Shown here: positions 1 to 7,971 of the stretch, one piece after another
Layout of the letters: every line of letters begins with the position of its first letter
Position numbering within the stretch: the stretch's first letter is position 1
Assembly: GCA_030536575.1 (NCBI GenBank)
Contig: JAUNPS010000009.1
Span: 59,433 to 123,432 of the forward strand
DNA: 64,000 bases
DNA from: Eubacteriales bacterium
GTDB lineage: Bacteria; Bacillota; Clostridia; Lachnospirales; Lachnospiraceae
Reading direction: 5' to 3'
Program-made: the position numbers and the translations under genes
Notes under the pieces: model-generated
Databases searched by the model: none
Told to the model about the DNA's origin: nothing
The model's input: the letters and a program-made list of their open reading frames with translations, nothing else

Positions 1-29
1 TACCATTCCCACGAAAGGAGAATCTCATC

Positions 30-1571
30 ATGACAACCATCAAACCAGACCTTCAATCCGAAATCGGCCGCATCCCCCCCGAACTCCACAGCCATTTCAT
101 CGAATTTCTCGGTTCCTGCATCTACGGCGGCCTCTGGGTCGGCGAAGATTCCGAAATTCCCAACTACCACGGCCTGCGCAAAGACGCCGTCGATGCCCTG
201 AAAGCCCTGGAACCGCCCGTCATCCGCTGGCCCGGCGGCTGTTATGCGGACACCTACCACTGGCGGGACGGCATCGGCCCCCGCGAAAAGCGTCCGGTCA
301 CTTACAACGAAAACTTCGGCACCTACGAAGCCGACAGCAACCAGTTCGGCACCCACGAATTCATGGAACTCTGCCGCCTGGTCGGCGCGCGCCCCTGGCT
401 GAACATTAATCTGATGAGCGGTACCGTTGCTGAAATGCGTGACTGGATGGAATACTGCAACCGCAAAGAAGGCACCACCCTGTCCGCCGAGCGCGCACAG
501 AACGGGAGCAAAGAGCCTTTCCGTGTCGAACTCTGGGGCGTTGGAAACGAAATGTGGGCCGGCGGCGGCACCTCCACGCCGGAAAGTTACGCAAACGAAT
601 ACCGGAAATACGCGTCCGCATTCCCCTCCTTCGTTTCTCTGGATCCTGCCGACACGGACCGGCCGGTGATGAAACGCATTGCCAGCGGCCCCGACGGAAA
701 TAAGCCCCTGGAGCGCGTCAAATGGACGAAACAGTTCTTCCAGGCCCTGGGCCAGTTCCGCCAGCCGCCCATCGACGCCATGGATCTCCATTTTTACAAC
801 TGGAACCTGGATCACGGCATGCATCCGGAAACCGAATTCGATGAGCCGGAATGGGATGCGGTCATTCACGGTTGTCTGGAGCTGGAAGAAATTATTCAGG
901 AACAGGCGGCCCTGATTCAGGAGGGGCTCGACCAGTTCCCGCCCCAGGAAGGCCCCGAAATCTTCCGCGGCCCCCGCAAGACCTGCGATCTGGTTGTGGG
1001 CGAATGGGGGAACTGGCACGGCGGCGCTTTCCAGAACCGCCCGGCCCTTTATCAGCAGTGCACCATGCGCGACGCCATTACTACCGCACTCACCCTGGAC
1101 ATTTTCCACCGCAACTGCCGTCTTGTCCGGATGGCCTGCGTCGCCCAGACCGTAAACGTGCTGAATTCCCTGATCCTCACGGAAAAAGACGTCTGCATCC
1201 TTACTCCAAACTACGACGTCTTCCAGATGTATAAAGTCCATCGCAATGCAACGGCCCTGGAACTGAAGCTGGAACAGGCCGATGACAAACTGTACGCCTT
1301 CGCTTCCCGCAAAGACAGTCAGGTCTATCTAAACCTTGTCAACACTGACATGACCCGCGAAAAGGAAGCCGTCCTTGAACTGCCGGGCGCGCGCTGCCTC
1401 TCCGGCTCCATCCTTGCAAGCGATGACCCGCACGCCTGCAATACAGCCGATGCCCCTAACCGCATCCGCGCAAAAGCCGCAGCCCTGCCCGCACAGAATG
1501 GAAGCCGCTTCCAGTTCACCCTGCCTGCCGCTTCCGTCCATACCTACACCTTCGAACTCAGCGAATCGTAA
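30..1571 (+). CDS. abfA: GH51 alpha-L-arabinofuranosidase
   Basis: This is an intracellular-type glycoside hydrolase that releases terminal arabinofuranose from arabinan or arabinoxylan oligosaccharides. The 513-residue length is normal for clan GH-A family GH51. The motif RWPGGCYAD is at about 66-74. The acid/base glutamate lies in WGVGNEMW (E174) and the nucleophile in VVGEWGNW (E325). No signal peptide is visible, so it should act in the cytoplasm on imported oligosaccharides. An AAAGGAG ribosome site sits 8-9 bases before the ATG. Its operon partners would lie left of the window; to the right the next gene points the other way. Family assignment is confident; exact substrate is inferred. 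Confidence 0.93.
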   Translation: MTTIKPDLQSEIGRIPPELHSHFIEFLGSCIYGGLWVGEDSEIPNYHGLRKDAVDALKALEPPVIRWPGGCYADTYHWRDGIGPREKRPVTYNENFGTYEADSNQFGTHEFMELCRLVGARPWLNINLMSGTVAEMRDWMEYCNRKEGTTLSAERAQNGSKEPFRVELWGVGNEMWAGGGTSTPESYANEYRKYASAFPSFVSLDPADTDRPVMKRIASGPDGNKPLERVKWTKQFFQALGQFRQPPIDAMDLHFYNWNLDHGMHPETEFDEPEWDAVIHGCLELEEIIQEQAALIQEGLDQFPPQEGPEIFRGPRKTCDLVVGEWGNWHGGAFQNRPALYQQCTMRDAITTALTLDIFHRNCRLVRMACVAQTVNVLNSLILTEKDVCILTPNYDVFQMYKVHRNATALELKLEQADDKLYAFASRKDSQVYLNLVNTDMTREKEAVLELPGARCLSGSILASDDPHACNTADAPNRIRAKAAALPAQNGSRFQFTLPAASVHTYTFELSES

Positions 1572-1628
1572 CCGAAGGTCTCTATTCTTAAAATTCTTAA
1601 AATTTTTTTGTTTTTTTTCAAAAAACAC

Positions 1629-1657
1629 TTGCATTTTTCTTTTTCTTGTTCTATAAT
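1629..1657 (+). promoter_or_regulatory. Orphan sigma-70-type promoter
   Basis: TTGCAT and TATAAT are separated by exactly 17 bases, on the plus strand after the GH51 gene. No convincing coding region follows before the terminator near 1784-1832, so the promoter has no obvious protein target. Confidence 0.55.
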
Positions 1658-1756
1658 GCGAATACGATATCTTTTCATATGGAGACGGTCTCGATTCCTT
1701 CACTTTTCTTGAGACTGTTCCAATTTCTTTTCATAAAGATAATCTGAAGAATGCAG

Positions 1757-1780
1757 AAAAAAGCGGGCTCCCCAGCCCGC
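1757..1780 (-). terminator. Rho-independent terminator of the leftward hydrolase
   Basis: Read on the minus strand, GCGGGCT/AGCCCGC form a 7-bp stem with a 4-base loop followed directly by six T. It lies about 50 bases beyond the stop of the hydrolase at 1832. Confidence 0.8.
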
Positions 1781-1783
1781 ACG

Positions 1784-1832
1784 AAAGCATGGAGCCGGTA
1801 ACTGATGGGGGAGGCTCCATGCTTTTTCTTTT
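1784..1832 (+). terminator. Terminator facing right
   Basis: AAAGCATGGAGCC pairs with GGCTCCATGCTTT around a 16-base loop and is followed by CTTTTT on the plus strand. It would stop transcripts from the GH51 gene or from the orphan promoter, and its tail touches the stop codon of the convergent hydrolase. Confidence 0.75.
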
Positions 1833-2563
1833 TACTCAAATTGTCTCTTAATAAACGCTGCTGCCCTCTCCGGCTTTCGCATCCCATGCGGATGATGATC
1901 CTTTCCAGGCTCTATAAAAACCTCGATCTCCACTCCCGCATTCCGATACGCCTTTTCCACTAAAATCCCATTTTCGCAATACGGCACCGTCCGGTCACTG
2001 TCCCCAGCCACCATCACCACCGGAATCCGCTGTTCCACCAGCTCCCCGATATGATCCAACGGCATATCCCGATACGCCAAAAGCTCCGACACACTCTCCA
2101 TCCCCAGCGCATCCAAGATCTCCGTCAAATCTTCCCCTAACGGCTCCCCGATTCCAAATCCGCACGGACAGCTCATATAATTCACCACCGGCGCATCCAG
2201 ATACAGGCACCGTACCAACTCCGGATAACGCGCTGCCAGCTTCATTGCGATCAAACCGCCGCAGCTCATTCCAACCAAAACACATTTCTCCTGTAGTCCC
2301 CATTCCTTCTGCACCCACCGCAGAAACCGCGCCTTCCGATCCAGATCCGCATCCGTCCCCCAGCGGTTCTCGTTTCGGATATAGCACAGATGGAACCCCT
2401 CCTCCAAAAGCGGCAGCTCCACCGCCTCCGGAAAGGCGTCCCAATATTCCGTCTTCACAGCCAGAAACCCATTCGCTTTTTCCTGTTTCGGGCAGACCAC
2501 CACCGCCTCCTGTTCTTCAAATACCAAGTGCCTGCACGCAAATCCTCTCCATGTTTCTTCCAT
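1832..2563 (-). CDS. Alpha/beta hydrolase (serine esterase-like)
   Basis: This is a 243-residue alpha/beta-hydrolase-fold protein. The nucleophile elbow is GMSCGG (Ser about 100), the acid is in GDSDRTVP (about 188-190) and the histidine in GKDHHPHG (about 223). The start chosen here is the ATG at 2563, because AAAGGA lies 8 bases before it. The ATG at 2572 touches that site, and the codon at 2587 lies upstream of it. It has no signal peptide. It resembles small cytoplasmic esterases or acyl hydrolases; the substrate is unknown. It is a single gene with its own terminator. Confidence 0.75.
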   Translation of the reverse strand: MEETWRGFACRHLVFEEQEAVVVCPKQEKANGFLAVKTEYWDAFPEAVELPLLEEGFHLCYIRNENRWGTDADLDRKARFLRWVQKEWGLQEKCVLVGMSCGGLIAMKLAARYPELVRCLYLDAPVVNYMSCPCGFGIGEPLGEDLTEILDALGMESVSELLAYRDMPLDHIGELVEQRIPVVMVAGDSDRTVPYCENGILVEKAYRNAGVEIEVFIEPGKDHHPHGMRKPERAAAFIKRQFE

Positions 2564-2801
2564 AAGAGTCATCCTTTCTTTCAGCAAAACTTTCGCGTGA
2601 ATCCATTCACCGACCTGAAGATTTCCTCCGTGCCGGATTCTTTTTCATTGTACTACATGCAACCCGAAAAAGATACCGTTTCCCCGAAGATGCATTACCG
2701 GCATCCGCATTTTTCGCCCGGTCAAACAAATAATTCCCCACAAGCTGGAAATTCTGTTTCGAAACGCCTGGCCAAAAGATTCCAAAAAACAAAAATACCA
2801 G

Positions 2802-2830
2802 TAGCAAAATCCCACAAAAGTGAGTATAAT
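2802..2830 (+). promoter_or_regulatory. Promoter of the CDF/pncB unit
   Basis: A perfect TATAAT at 2825-2830 with a weak TAGCAA 17 bases upstream lies 42 bases before the CDF start. The rest of the roughly 300-base gap 2564-2871 shows no gene. Confidence 0.5.
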
Positions 2831-2871
2831 CAGTCTAATACCATTTTCGCGCACCGCGCAAAGGAGTTCCT

Positions 2872-4053
2872 ATGACTGATTTTTTAGTACACCGTTTTGT
2901 AAAAGATTACGAAAAAACTGACAGCATCCCTGTCCGCACCGCCTACGGCGTCCTCGCCAGCATTGTCGGCATCCTGTGCAATGTCCTCCTCTTCGCCGTC
3001 AAATTCCTCACCGGCCTGATCCTTAACAGCGTCTCCGTCACCGCCGACGCCTTCAACAACCTCTCCGACGCCGGTTCCTCCATCATCGGCTTCATCGGCG
3101 TCAAAATGGCCAGCAAGCCCGCCGACGAAGACCATCCTTTCGGGCACGGCCGCATTGAGTACATCGCCGCCCTGATTGTCGCTTTCCTCGTCATTGAGGT
3201 CGGCTTTACGTTCCTGAAATCCTCGGTCAGTAAAATCTTCCACCCGGAAGAGCTGGTCTTCCAGGCGTCCTCCGTGGTCATCCTGATCCTGTCTGTGGGC
3301 GTAAAACTCTGGCTGGGCGCTTTTAACCGGAAACTGGGAAAACGCATTGACTCCAAGGTCATGCTTGCCACCGCCGCGGACGCCATGGGCGACGTCATCA
3401 CGACCTCCGTTACCATTGCGTCAATTCTGATCTTCCATTTCTTTCATTTAAATGTGGACGGAATCGTCGGCGTGATCGTGGCCTGCCTCGTCATGTGGTC
3501 CGGAATCGGCATTGCCAAAGACACGTTAGAGCCCTTAATCGGCGCCCCCATCGACCCCGCCCTGTACCGTCAGATCAAAGAACGGGTCGAATCCTACGAC
3601 GGGATTGTCGGCAGCCATGACCTGATCATCCACAATTACGGGCCGAACCGCAGCATGGCCTCCATCCACGCGGAGGTTCCCCGCGACAGCGATATTGTGG
3701 TGTCCCACGAACTCATTGACCGGATCGAACGGGAGCTTTCCAAAGAACTGGGGATTTTCCTCGTCATTCATATGGATCCCGTGGAAACCCACGACCAGCG
3801 CATTTTGCAGCTCCGCGACCAGGTGGCCGAAGCCGCGAAAGAACTCGACAGCCGTTTCACCATCCACGATTTCCGCCTGGTAGACGGTGAAGAACAGGTA
3901 AACCTGATCTTCGACCTTGTGGTTCCCGCCGACTTCACACCAGACCAGGAAAACCAGGCCGGACACGACCTCATGGAGAAAATCTCCCTCTTGGATAATC
4001 GGTTCCAATGTGTTATAACTATAGAAAAAACTTTTGTTTCACAAGCAGAATAA
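2872..4053 (+). CDS. Cation diffusion facilitator, probable Mn2+ type
   Basis: This is a six-helix metal/proton antiporter of the CDF family (393 residues) with a C-terminal cytoplasmic dimerisation domain from about 215, plus an additional tail. The metal-site pattern is N62-x-x-x-D66 in helix 2 (DAFNNLSD) and D170-x-x-x-D174 in helix 5 (DAMGD), with HPFGHGR in the loop between them. Zinc-type members usually carry DxxxD and HxxxD; the NxxxD/DxxxD pattern has been linked to manganese export (family knowledge), so Mn2+ is inferred. AAAGGAG precedes the ATG. pncB follows 11 bases after the stop, in the same transcript. Confidence 0.88.
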   Translation: MTDFLVHRFVKDYEKTDSIPVRTAYGVLASIVGILCNVLLFAVKFLTGLILNSVSVTADAFNNLSDAGSSIIGFIGVKMASKPADEDHPFGHGRIEYIAALIVAFLVIEVGFTFLKSSVSKIFHPEELVFQASSVVILILSVGVKLWLGAFNRKLGKRIDSKVMLATAADAMGDVITTSVTIASILIFHFFHLNVDGIVGVIVACLVMWSGIGIAKDTLEPLIGAPIDPALYRQIKERVESYDGIVGSHDLIIHNYGPNRSMASIHAEVPRDSDIVVSHELIDRIERELSKELGIFLVIHMDPVETHDQRILQLRDQVAEAAKELDSRFTIHDFRLVDGEEQVNLIFDLVVPADFTPDQENQAGHDLMEKISLLDNRFQCVITIEKTFVSQAE

Positions 4054-4064
4054 GAGGTGTGTAT

Positions 4065-5528
4065 ATGAGTACCATGAACCTGACGCTGCTCACCGATCTC
4101 TACGAGCTCACCATGATGCAGGGTTATTTTAAAACGCAGAACACAGAAACCGTTGTTTTCGACGCTTTTTACCGCCGGAATCCCTCCGACGGCGGCTATG
4201 CCATCGCCGCGGGCCTGGAGCAGCTGATCGACTACATCAAAAACCTTCATTTTTCCTCGGAAGACATCGCCTACCTGGAAAGCCTTGGGATTTTCGACCG
4301 GGATTTTCTGGAATATCTGAAGGATTTCCGTTTCAGCGGCGATATTTATGCGATTCCGGAGGGAACCGTGGTCTTTCCCAGAGAGCCTCTCGTGAAGATT
4401 GTGGCTCCGATCATGGAAGCCCAGCTTGTGGAAACCGCTGTTTTAAATATTATTAACCATCAGAGCCTCATTGCCACCAAAGCCTCCAGAGTCGTGTACG
4501 CGGCCCGTGGAGACGGAATCATGGAATTCGGCCTGCGCCGCGCCCAGGGGCCCGATGCGGGTACGTATGGCGCCCGCGCCGCTATGATCGGCGGTTGTAT
4601 CGGCACTTCCAATGTCCTGGCCGGCCAGCTTTTTGACGTCCCGGTGAAAGGCACCCACGCCCATAGCTGGATCATGAGTTTCCCGGACGAATACACCGCT
4701 TTTAAAACCTACGCCGACCTCTACCCCGACGCCTGCTGCCTTCTGGTGGACACCTATGACACCCTGAAATCCGGCGTTCCCAACGCCATCCGCGTCTTCC
4801 GGGAAATGCAGCAGTCTGGCATCAAACTGAAAAACTACGGCATCCGCCTGGACAGCGGCGACCTCGCCTACATGTCCAAGAAAGCCCGGAAGCTTCTGGA
4901 CGCCGCCGGATTCGAGGACGCCTACATTTCCGCTTCCAGCGACCTGGACGAATACCTGATCGACAGTCTGAAGGTACAGGGGGCTAAGATCACTTCCTGG
5001 GGCGTCGGCACGAACCTGATCACCTCAAAAGACTGCCCGGCCTTTGGCGGCGTCTACAAGCTCGCGGCCGTCCTGGATAAAGAAACCGGAGAATTCATCC
5101 CGAAAATCAAGCTCTCCGAAAACACCGAAAAGATCACGAATCCCGGCAATAAAACCATTTACCGGATCTACGACCGCCAGACCGGAAAGATCCGCGCAGA
5201 CCTGATCTGCATTGTGGGCGAAACCTTTGACACCACCAAAGACATGATTATTTTCGATCCCCAGGAGACCTGGAAAAAGACGAAGATCCACGCGAACACC
5301 TACACCCTGCGCGAACTTCTGGTTCCCGTTTTCCAAAAAGGGGAATGTGTTTACGAGTCGCCGTCCGTGATGGATATCCGCGCCAACTGCCAGCGGGAGC
5401 TGGAGACCCTCTGGGACGAAACAAGGCGTTTTGTCAATCCCCACGAAGTCTATGTAGACCTTTCCGACAAGCTCTACCGCATTAAGAGCGATTTGCTGGA
5501 AAAAATGGGCATGGAAGCCATCCAGTAA
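4065..5528 (+). CDS. pncB: Nicotinate phosphoribosyltransferase
   Basis: This enzyme makes nicotinate mononucleotide from nicotinate and PRPP with ATP, the entry of the NAD salvage pathway. The 487-residue protein shows the family motifs TDLYELTMMQGY at the N terminus, EFGLRRAQGPD near 154-164 and GTHAHSW near 196-202, which carries the histidine region. The ATG at 4065 is chosen because AGAGGTG lies just upstream; an in-frame extension to 4008 would run into the CDF gene. It is co-transcribed with the CDF transporter and ends in a terminator at 5566-5610. Confidence 0.93.
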   Translation: MSTMNLTLLTDLYELTMMQGYFKTQNTETVVFDAFYRRNPSDGGYAIAAGLEQLIDYIKNLHFSSEDIAYLESLGIFDRDFLEYLKDFRFSGDIYAIPEGTVVFPREPLVKIVAPIMEAQLVETAVLNIINHQSLIATKASRVVYAARGDGIMEFGLRRAQGPDAGTYGARAAMIGGCIGTSNVLAGQLFDVPVKGTHAHSWIMSFPDEYTAFKTYADLYPDACCLLVDTYDTLKSGVPNAIRVFREMQQSGIKLKNYGIRLDSGDLAYMSKKARKLLDAAGFEDAYISASSDLDEYLIDSLKVQGAKITSWGVGTNLITSKDCPAFGGVYKLAAVLDKETGEFIPKIKLSENTEKITNPGNKTIYRIYDRQTGKIRADLICIVGETFDTTKDMIIFDPQETWKKTKIHANTYTLRELLVPVFQKGECVYESPSVMDIRANCQRELETLWDETRRFVNPHEVYVDLSDKLYRIKSDLLEKMGMEAIQ

Positions 5529-5565
5529 ACTTTCTCAGCCCGGAACTCAATTCTCTGCATAAACA

Positions 5566-5610
5566 ACCCCCCTTTTCCATACACATAGAAAGAGTGGAAA
5601 GGGGGTTTTT
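5566..5610 (+). terminator. pncB terminator containing the next gene's ribosome site
   Basis: CCCCCTTTTCCA pairs, with one bulge, with TGGAAAGGGGG and is followed by TTTTTC. The 3' arm GGAAAGGGGG is also the only Shine-Dalgarno-like sequence for the carboxypeptidase starting at 5613. Confidence 0.7.
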
Positions 5611-5612
5611 CT

Positions 5613-6323
5613 TTGCTTGAACACCGTTATGAAATTCTGGTAAACCGGACGCATCGTCTGCCGGAGCACTACCGTCCCACCGCGCTTCTGGAACCGGCGG
5701 TTCCCTTTGCCGCAGGGCCGCGCGACCCGAAACGGCTTCTGGAGCCCAAGGCTGCCAGGGCTGTCCAGGCGCTTTTTTCTCACATTGCCGAAGTGCACGG
5801 GCTGTATCTTTACGGCATTTCCGGGTTCCGCTCCTATGAGCGGCAGAAAGAGCTGTTTGCCCGGAATCCGCAGAGCTGTTATGTGGCTCCGCCGGGGACG
5901 AGCGAGCATCAGACCGGGCTGGCGCTGGATGTGTCTTGTCCCAGCGTGGGATTGGAGCTTGTGGATTCGTTTGCCGTTACCCCGGAAGGCTGCTGCCTTG
6001 CCAGGCATGCCCCGCTGTACGGGTTCATTCTCCGGTATCCCAAGGGAAAAGAGCAGATCACCGGCTATCAGTGGGAGCCGTGGCACATCCGCTATGTGAC
6101 ACGGCCGCTGGCGCTCTATCTGGATGCCACTGGGCTGACGCTGGAGGAGTACCATGCCCTGGGTGACTCGGAACCGTGCCGCACTACGCACACCAACCTG
6201 GAGCAGCTCCACGCCTCGGCCGCCGCCCCAGAACCGTGCCGCACCACGCACACCGACCCGGAGCAGCTCCACGCCTCAGCCACCGCCCCATCCGCCTCTA
6301 CTGCTCCATCTGGCGTCCCATAA
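5613..6323 (+). CDS. VanY-type D-alanyl-D-alanine carboxypeptidase
   Basis: This is a zinc-dependent LD/DD-carboxypeptidase of the M15/VanY fold, which would trim peptidoglycan stem peptides. Ligands are visible: SxHxxGxAxD as TSEHQTGLALD (H99, D106) and EPWH (E155, H158). The start is a TTG right after a purine-rich site; no ATG is available in frame nearby. No signal peptide or membrane segment is seen, which is odd for a wall enzyme. The last about 50 residues are a 20-residue unit repeated twice, and the 3' end overlaps the convergent spoVT gene by 26 bases. The fold is confident; localisation is unclear. Confidence 0.8.
   Translation: MLEHRYEILVNRTHRLPEHYRPTALLEPAVPFAAGPRDPKRLLEPKAARAVQALFSHIAEVHGLYLYGISGFRSYERQKELFARNPQSCYVAPPGTSEHQTGLALDVSCPSVGLELVDSFAVTPEGCCLARHAPLYGFILRYPKGKEQITGYQWEPWHIRYVTRPLALYLDATGLTLEEYHALGDSEPCRTTHTNLEQLHASAAAPEPCRTTHTDPEQLHASATAPSASTAPSGVP
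6171..6290 (+). repeat. Two tandem 60-bp repeats inside the VanY-type gene
   Basis: Two 60-base units (6171-6230 and 6231-6290) differ at five positions by my count, all transitions. Each encodes 20 residues beginning EPCRTTHT and ending in an Ala/Pro-rich stretch. The reading frame is preserved, so this is a recent in-frame duplication of a C-terminal tail. Confidence 0.9.
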
Positions 6324-6846
6324 ATCCCGCCGCGCACCGCGCCAAAATCTGCTCCGTCTCACCCATATGCCCATGGCTGTCCTTATTCAGCAAAATGACG
6401 GACCCAATTGCATCGCCCTCACAGAGAATCGGGCATACCACCTGCGGCATGCTCTCCCCATTTTCGTCCATTGCGATCTTTACATATTTCCGGTCGTCCC
6501 GGTCCGTCAAAACCTGCTCCCGCTCCTGGATCACATTCTCCAACTGCTTACTGATCGCTTTTCCCACATAATCCTTCTTCATACCGCCCGCCGCGGCCAC
6601 CACCTGATCCCGATCCGTAATGCATACGCTGTGCCCGCTGGACTGGGCCAGCGCTTCCGCATACTCCTTCGCGAAATTTCCCAGCTCCCCGATAGGCGAA
6701 TATTTTTTCAGGATAATCTCTCCCTCCCGGTCGGTAAAAATTTCCAGGGGATCTCCTTCTTTTATGCGAAGTGTTCTGCGGATTTCCTTGGGGATCACAA
6801 CCCGCCCAAGGTCATCGATTCTTCTGACAATTCCTGTAGCTTTCAT
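6298..6846 (-). CDS. spoVT: Stage V sporulation protein T (AbrB family regulator)
   Basis: This transcription factor acts in the forespore late in sporulation. The N-terminal AbrB-type swapped-hairpin DNA-binding domain reads MKATGIVRRIDDLGRVVIPK, and the C-terminal GAF-like domain contains HSVCITDRDQVVAAAGG. The length of 182 residues is typical. The start at 6846 follows the conserved MKATG and has GGAGG 10 bases upstream; that site lies in the arm of an 11-bp inverted repeat. Its presence implies an endospore former. It overlaps the convergent VanY-type gene. Confidence 0.93.
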   Translation of the reverse strand: MKATGIVRRIDDLGRVVIPKEIRRTLRIKEGDPLEIFTDREGEIILKKYSPIGELGNFAKEYAEALAQSSGHSVCITDRDQVVAAAGGMKKDYVGKAISKQLENVIQEREQVLTDRDDRKYVKIAMDENGESMPQVVCPILCEGDAIGSVILLNKDSHGHMGETEQILARCAAGFMGRQMEQ

Positions 6847-6857
6847 ATAAAAAATTT

Positions 6858-6908
6858 CCTCCATTTACTGTACTTTCCGTAGCTGGAACTAGTATTTGTA
6901 AATGGAGG
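6858..6908 (-). promoter_or_regulatory. Stem-loop covering the spoVT ribosome site
   Basis: CCTCCATTTAC and GTAAATGGAGG form a perfect 11-bp inverted repeat with a 29-base loop between the hydrolase stop (6913) and spoVT (6846). The downstream arm contains the spoVT GGAGG and is followed by ATTTTTTAT. It could end the hydrolase transcript, mask the spoVT ribosome site, or both. Confidence 0.55.
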
Positions 6909-6912
6909 GATT

Positions 6913-7755
6913 TTATTCTTCCACAAAGTATTTTTGCGCTGCTTCTTTAAATTTTTCGACAAATCTCGCCGCGGCGGCCTGCGCCGCCGGGGTATCCGGC
7001 TCCATCATATCATAGGCGTGATAAAAGCCGGGATAAAGATCCACTTCCGCTTCCACGCCCGCTTTCCTCAGATTTTCGACATAATCCAGCGTCTCCCGAT
7101 AGAAAGGCTCCAGATCCCCCACAAACGTGTACGCCGGCGGAAGCCCGGAATAATCCCTGCGTCTCGCCGGGGAAGCATAGGCCGGAACCTTTCTGCCTTT
7201 CAGCCTGCGCAGGTACAGCCTCCATCCGATATGGTTTTTCCGCGTGTTCCAGACCTTCGCATGGTTATCCCGCGAAGAATCCGTGTCTTCACAATCCAGC
7301 ATCGGATACAGCGGCATTTGAAACGCAATCTTTACTTCTTTCTTATCCTTCGCATACATACACAGCGCGGCGGCCAGCCCGCCTCCGGCGCTTTCTCCGC
7401 CGACCATGATCTGGTTGGGACGGATTCCCAGTTCTTCCCCATGCGCTTTCATGTAGCGCAGCGCCGCATAACAGTCTTTCAGCGCTGCCGGATATGGATG
7501 CAGAATTGACAGGCGGTAGGCCGGGCTGACTACAACCGCGCCGCATTTTGTCACAAGGTCAATGGCCCTGGACATATACGCCATTTCCGGAAATCCCGTC
7601 AGATATCCGCCGCCATGGAGCCAGAGCACGCCTGTTCGCGGTTGGCTTCCATTCGCTTCCGGCCGGATTATCATCAGCCGCATTGCCCGCTTAGGAGACA
7701 CCGCAATTTTCCGGTATTCCATCCGGCATCCTTTGGGTTTCCTCAACTTTATCAT
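6913..7755 (-). CDS. Alpha/beta hydrolase of the hormone-sensitive-lipase/Aes type
   Basis: This is a 280-residue esterase-like protein. The oxyanion motif is HGGGYLTG, the nucleophile is in GGESAGGG, the acid in VGDLEPF and the histidine in YPGFYHAYD. It probably hydrolyses short acyl esters in the cytoplasm. The start at 7755 is preferred because AAAGGA lies 9 bases upstream; the codon at 7797 would bypass that site. It sits between spoVT and a radical SAM gene, all leftward. The natural substrate cannot be read from sequence. Confidence 0.82.
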   Translation of the reverse strand: MIKLRKPKGCRMEYRKIAVSPKRAMRLMIIRPEANGSQPRTGVLWLHGGGYLTGFPEMAYMSRAIDLVTKCGAVVVSPAYRLSILHPYPAALKDCYAALRYMKAHGEELGIRPNQIMVGGESAGGGLAAALCMYAKDKKEVKIAFQMPLYPMLDCEDTDSSRDNHAKVWNTRKNHIGWRLYLRRLKGRKVPAYASPARRRDYSGLPPAYTFVGDLEPFYRETLDYVENLRKAGVEAEVDLYPGFYHAYDMMEPDTPAAQAAAARFVEKFKEAAQKYFVEE

Positions 7756-7876
7756 AAGAATGATCCTTTCTTCCGCTGTGCCGGGAATAACCAGCATTCC
7801 TCTCAGCGGCTCTCTTGCTCCATTCTACCATAATTTCCAAACCCTGAACAGAACAAAGTCAAACCTCTTCCATTCC

Positions 7877-7950
7877 ACACCAAACGTGTTTCCCCGCCCG
7901 CAATGCCGCCAAATATCCATACCATCCATCTTGCCTGCTTGGCTGCGCGT
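7877..7950. repeat. Intergenic repeat, copy A
   Basis: A GC-rich stretch in the gap 7756-7971 containing CACCAAACGTG, then CCGCCAAATATCC and GCTTGGCT. The same blocks in the same order occur at 12068-12135. A related core is found in the tandem array at 58.6 kb. Confidence 0.5.
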
Positions 7951-7971
7951 GCCTCCTGGCACCCAGCGCCA

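Larger units (their letters stand above)
1664..1832 (+). ncRNA. Candidate small RNA between orphan promoter and terminator
   Basis: The transcript is inferred from a good promoter at 1629-1657 and a strong stem-loop with a T-rich tail ending near 1832, which predicts an RNA of about 165-170 nt. The only plus-strand ORF inside (22 codons from the ATG at 1680) lacks a ribosome site. It could also be the leader of something rearranged. There is no family match that I recognise. Confidence 0.3.
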
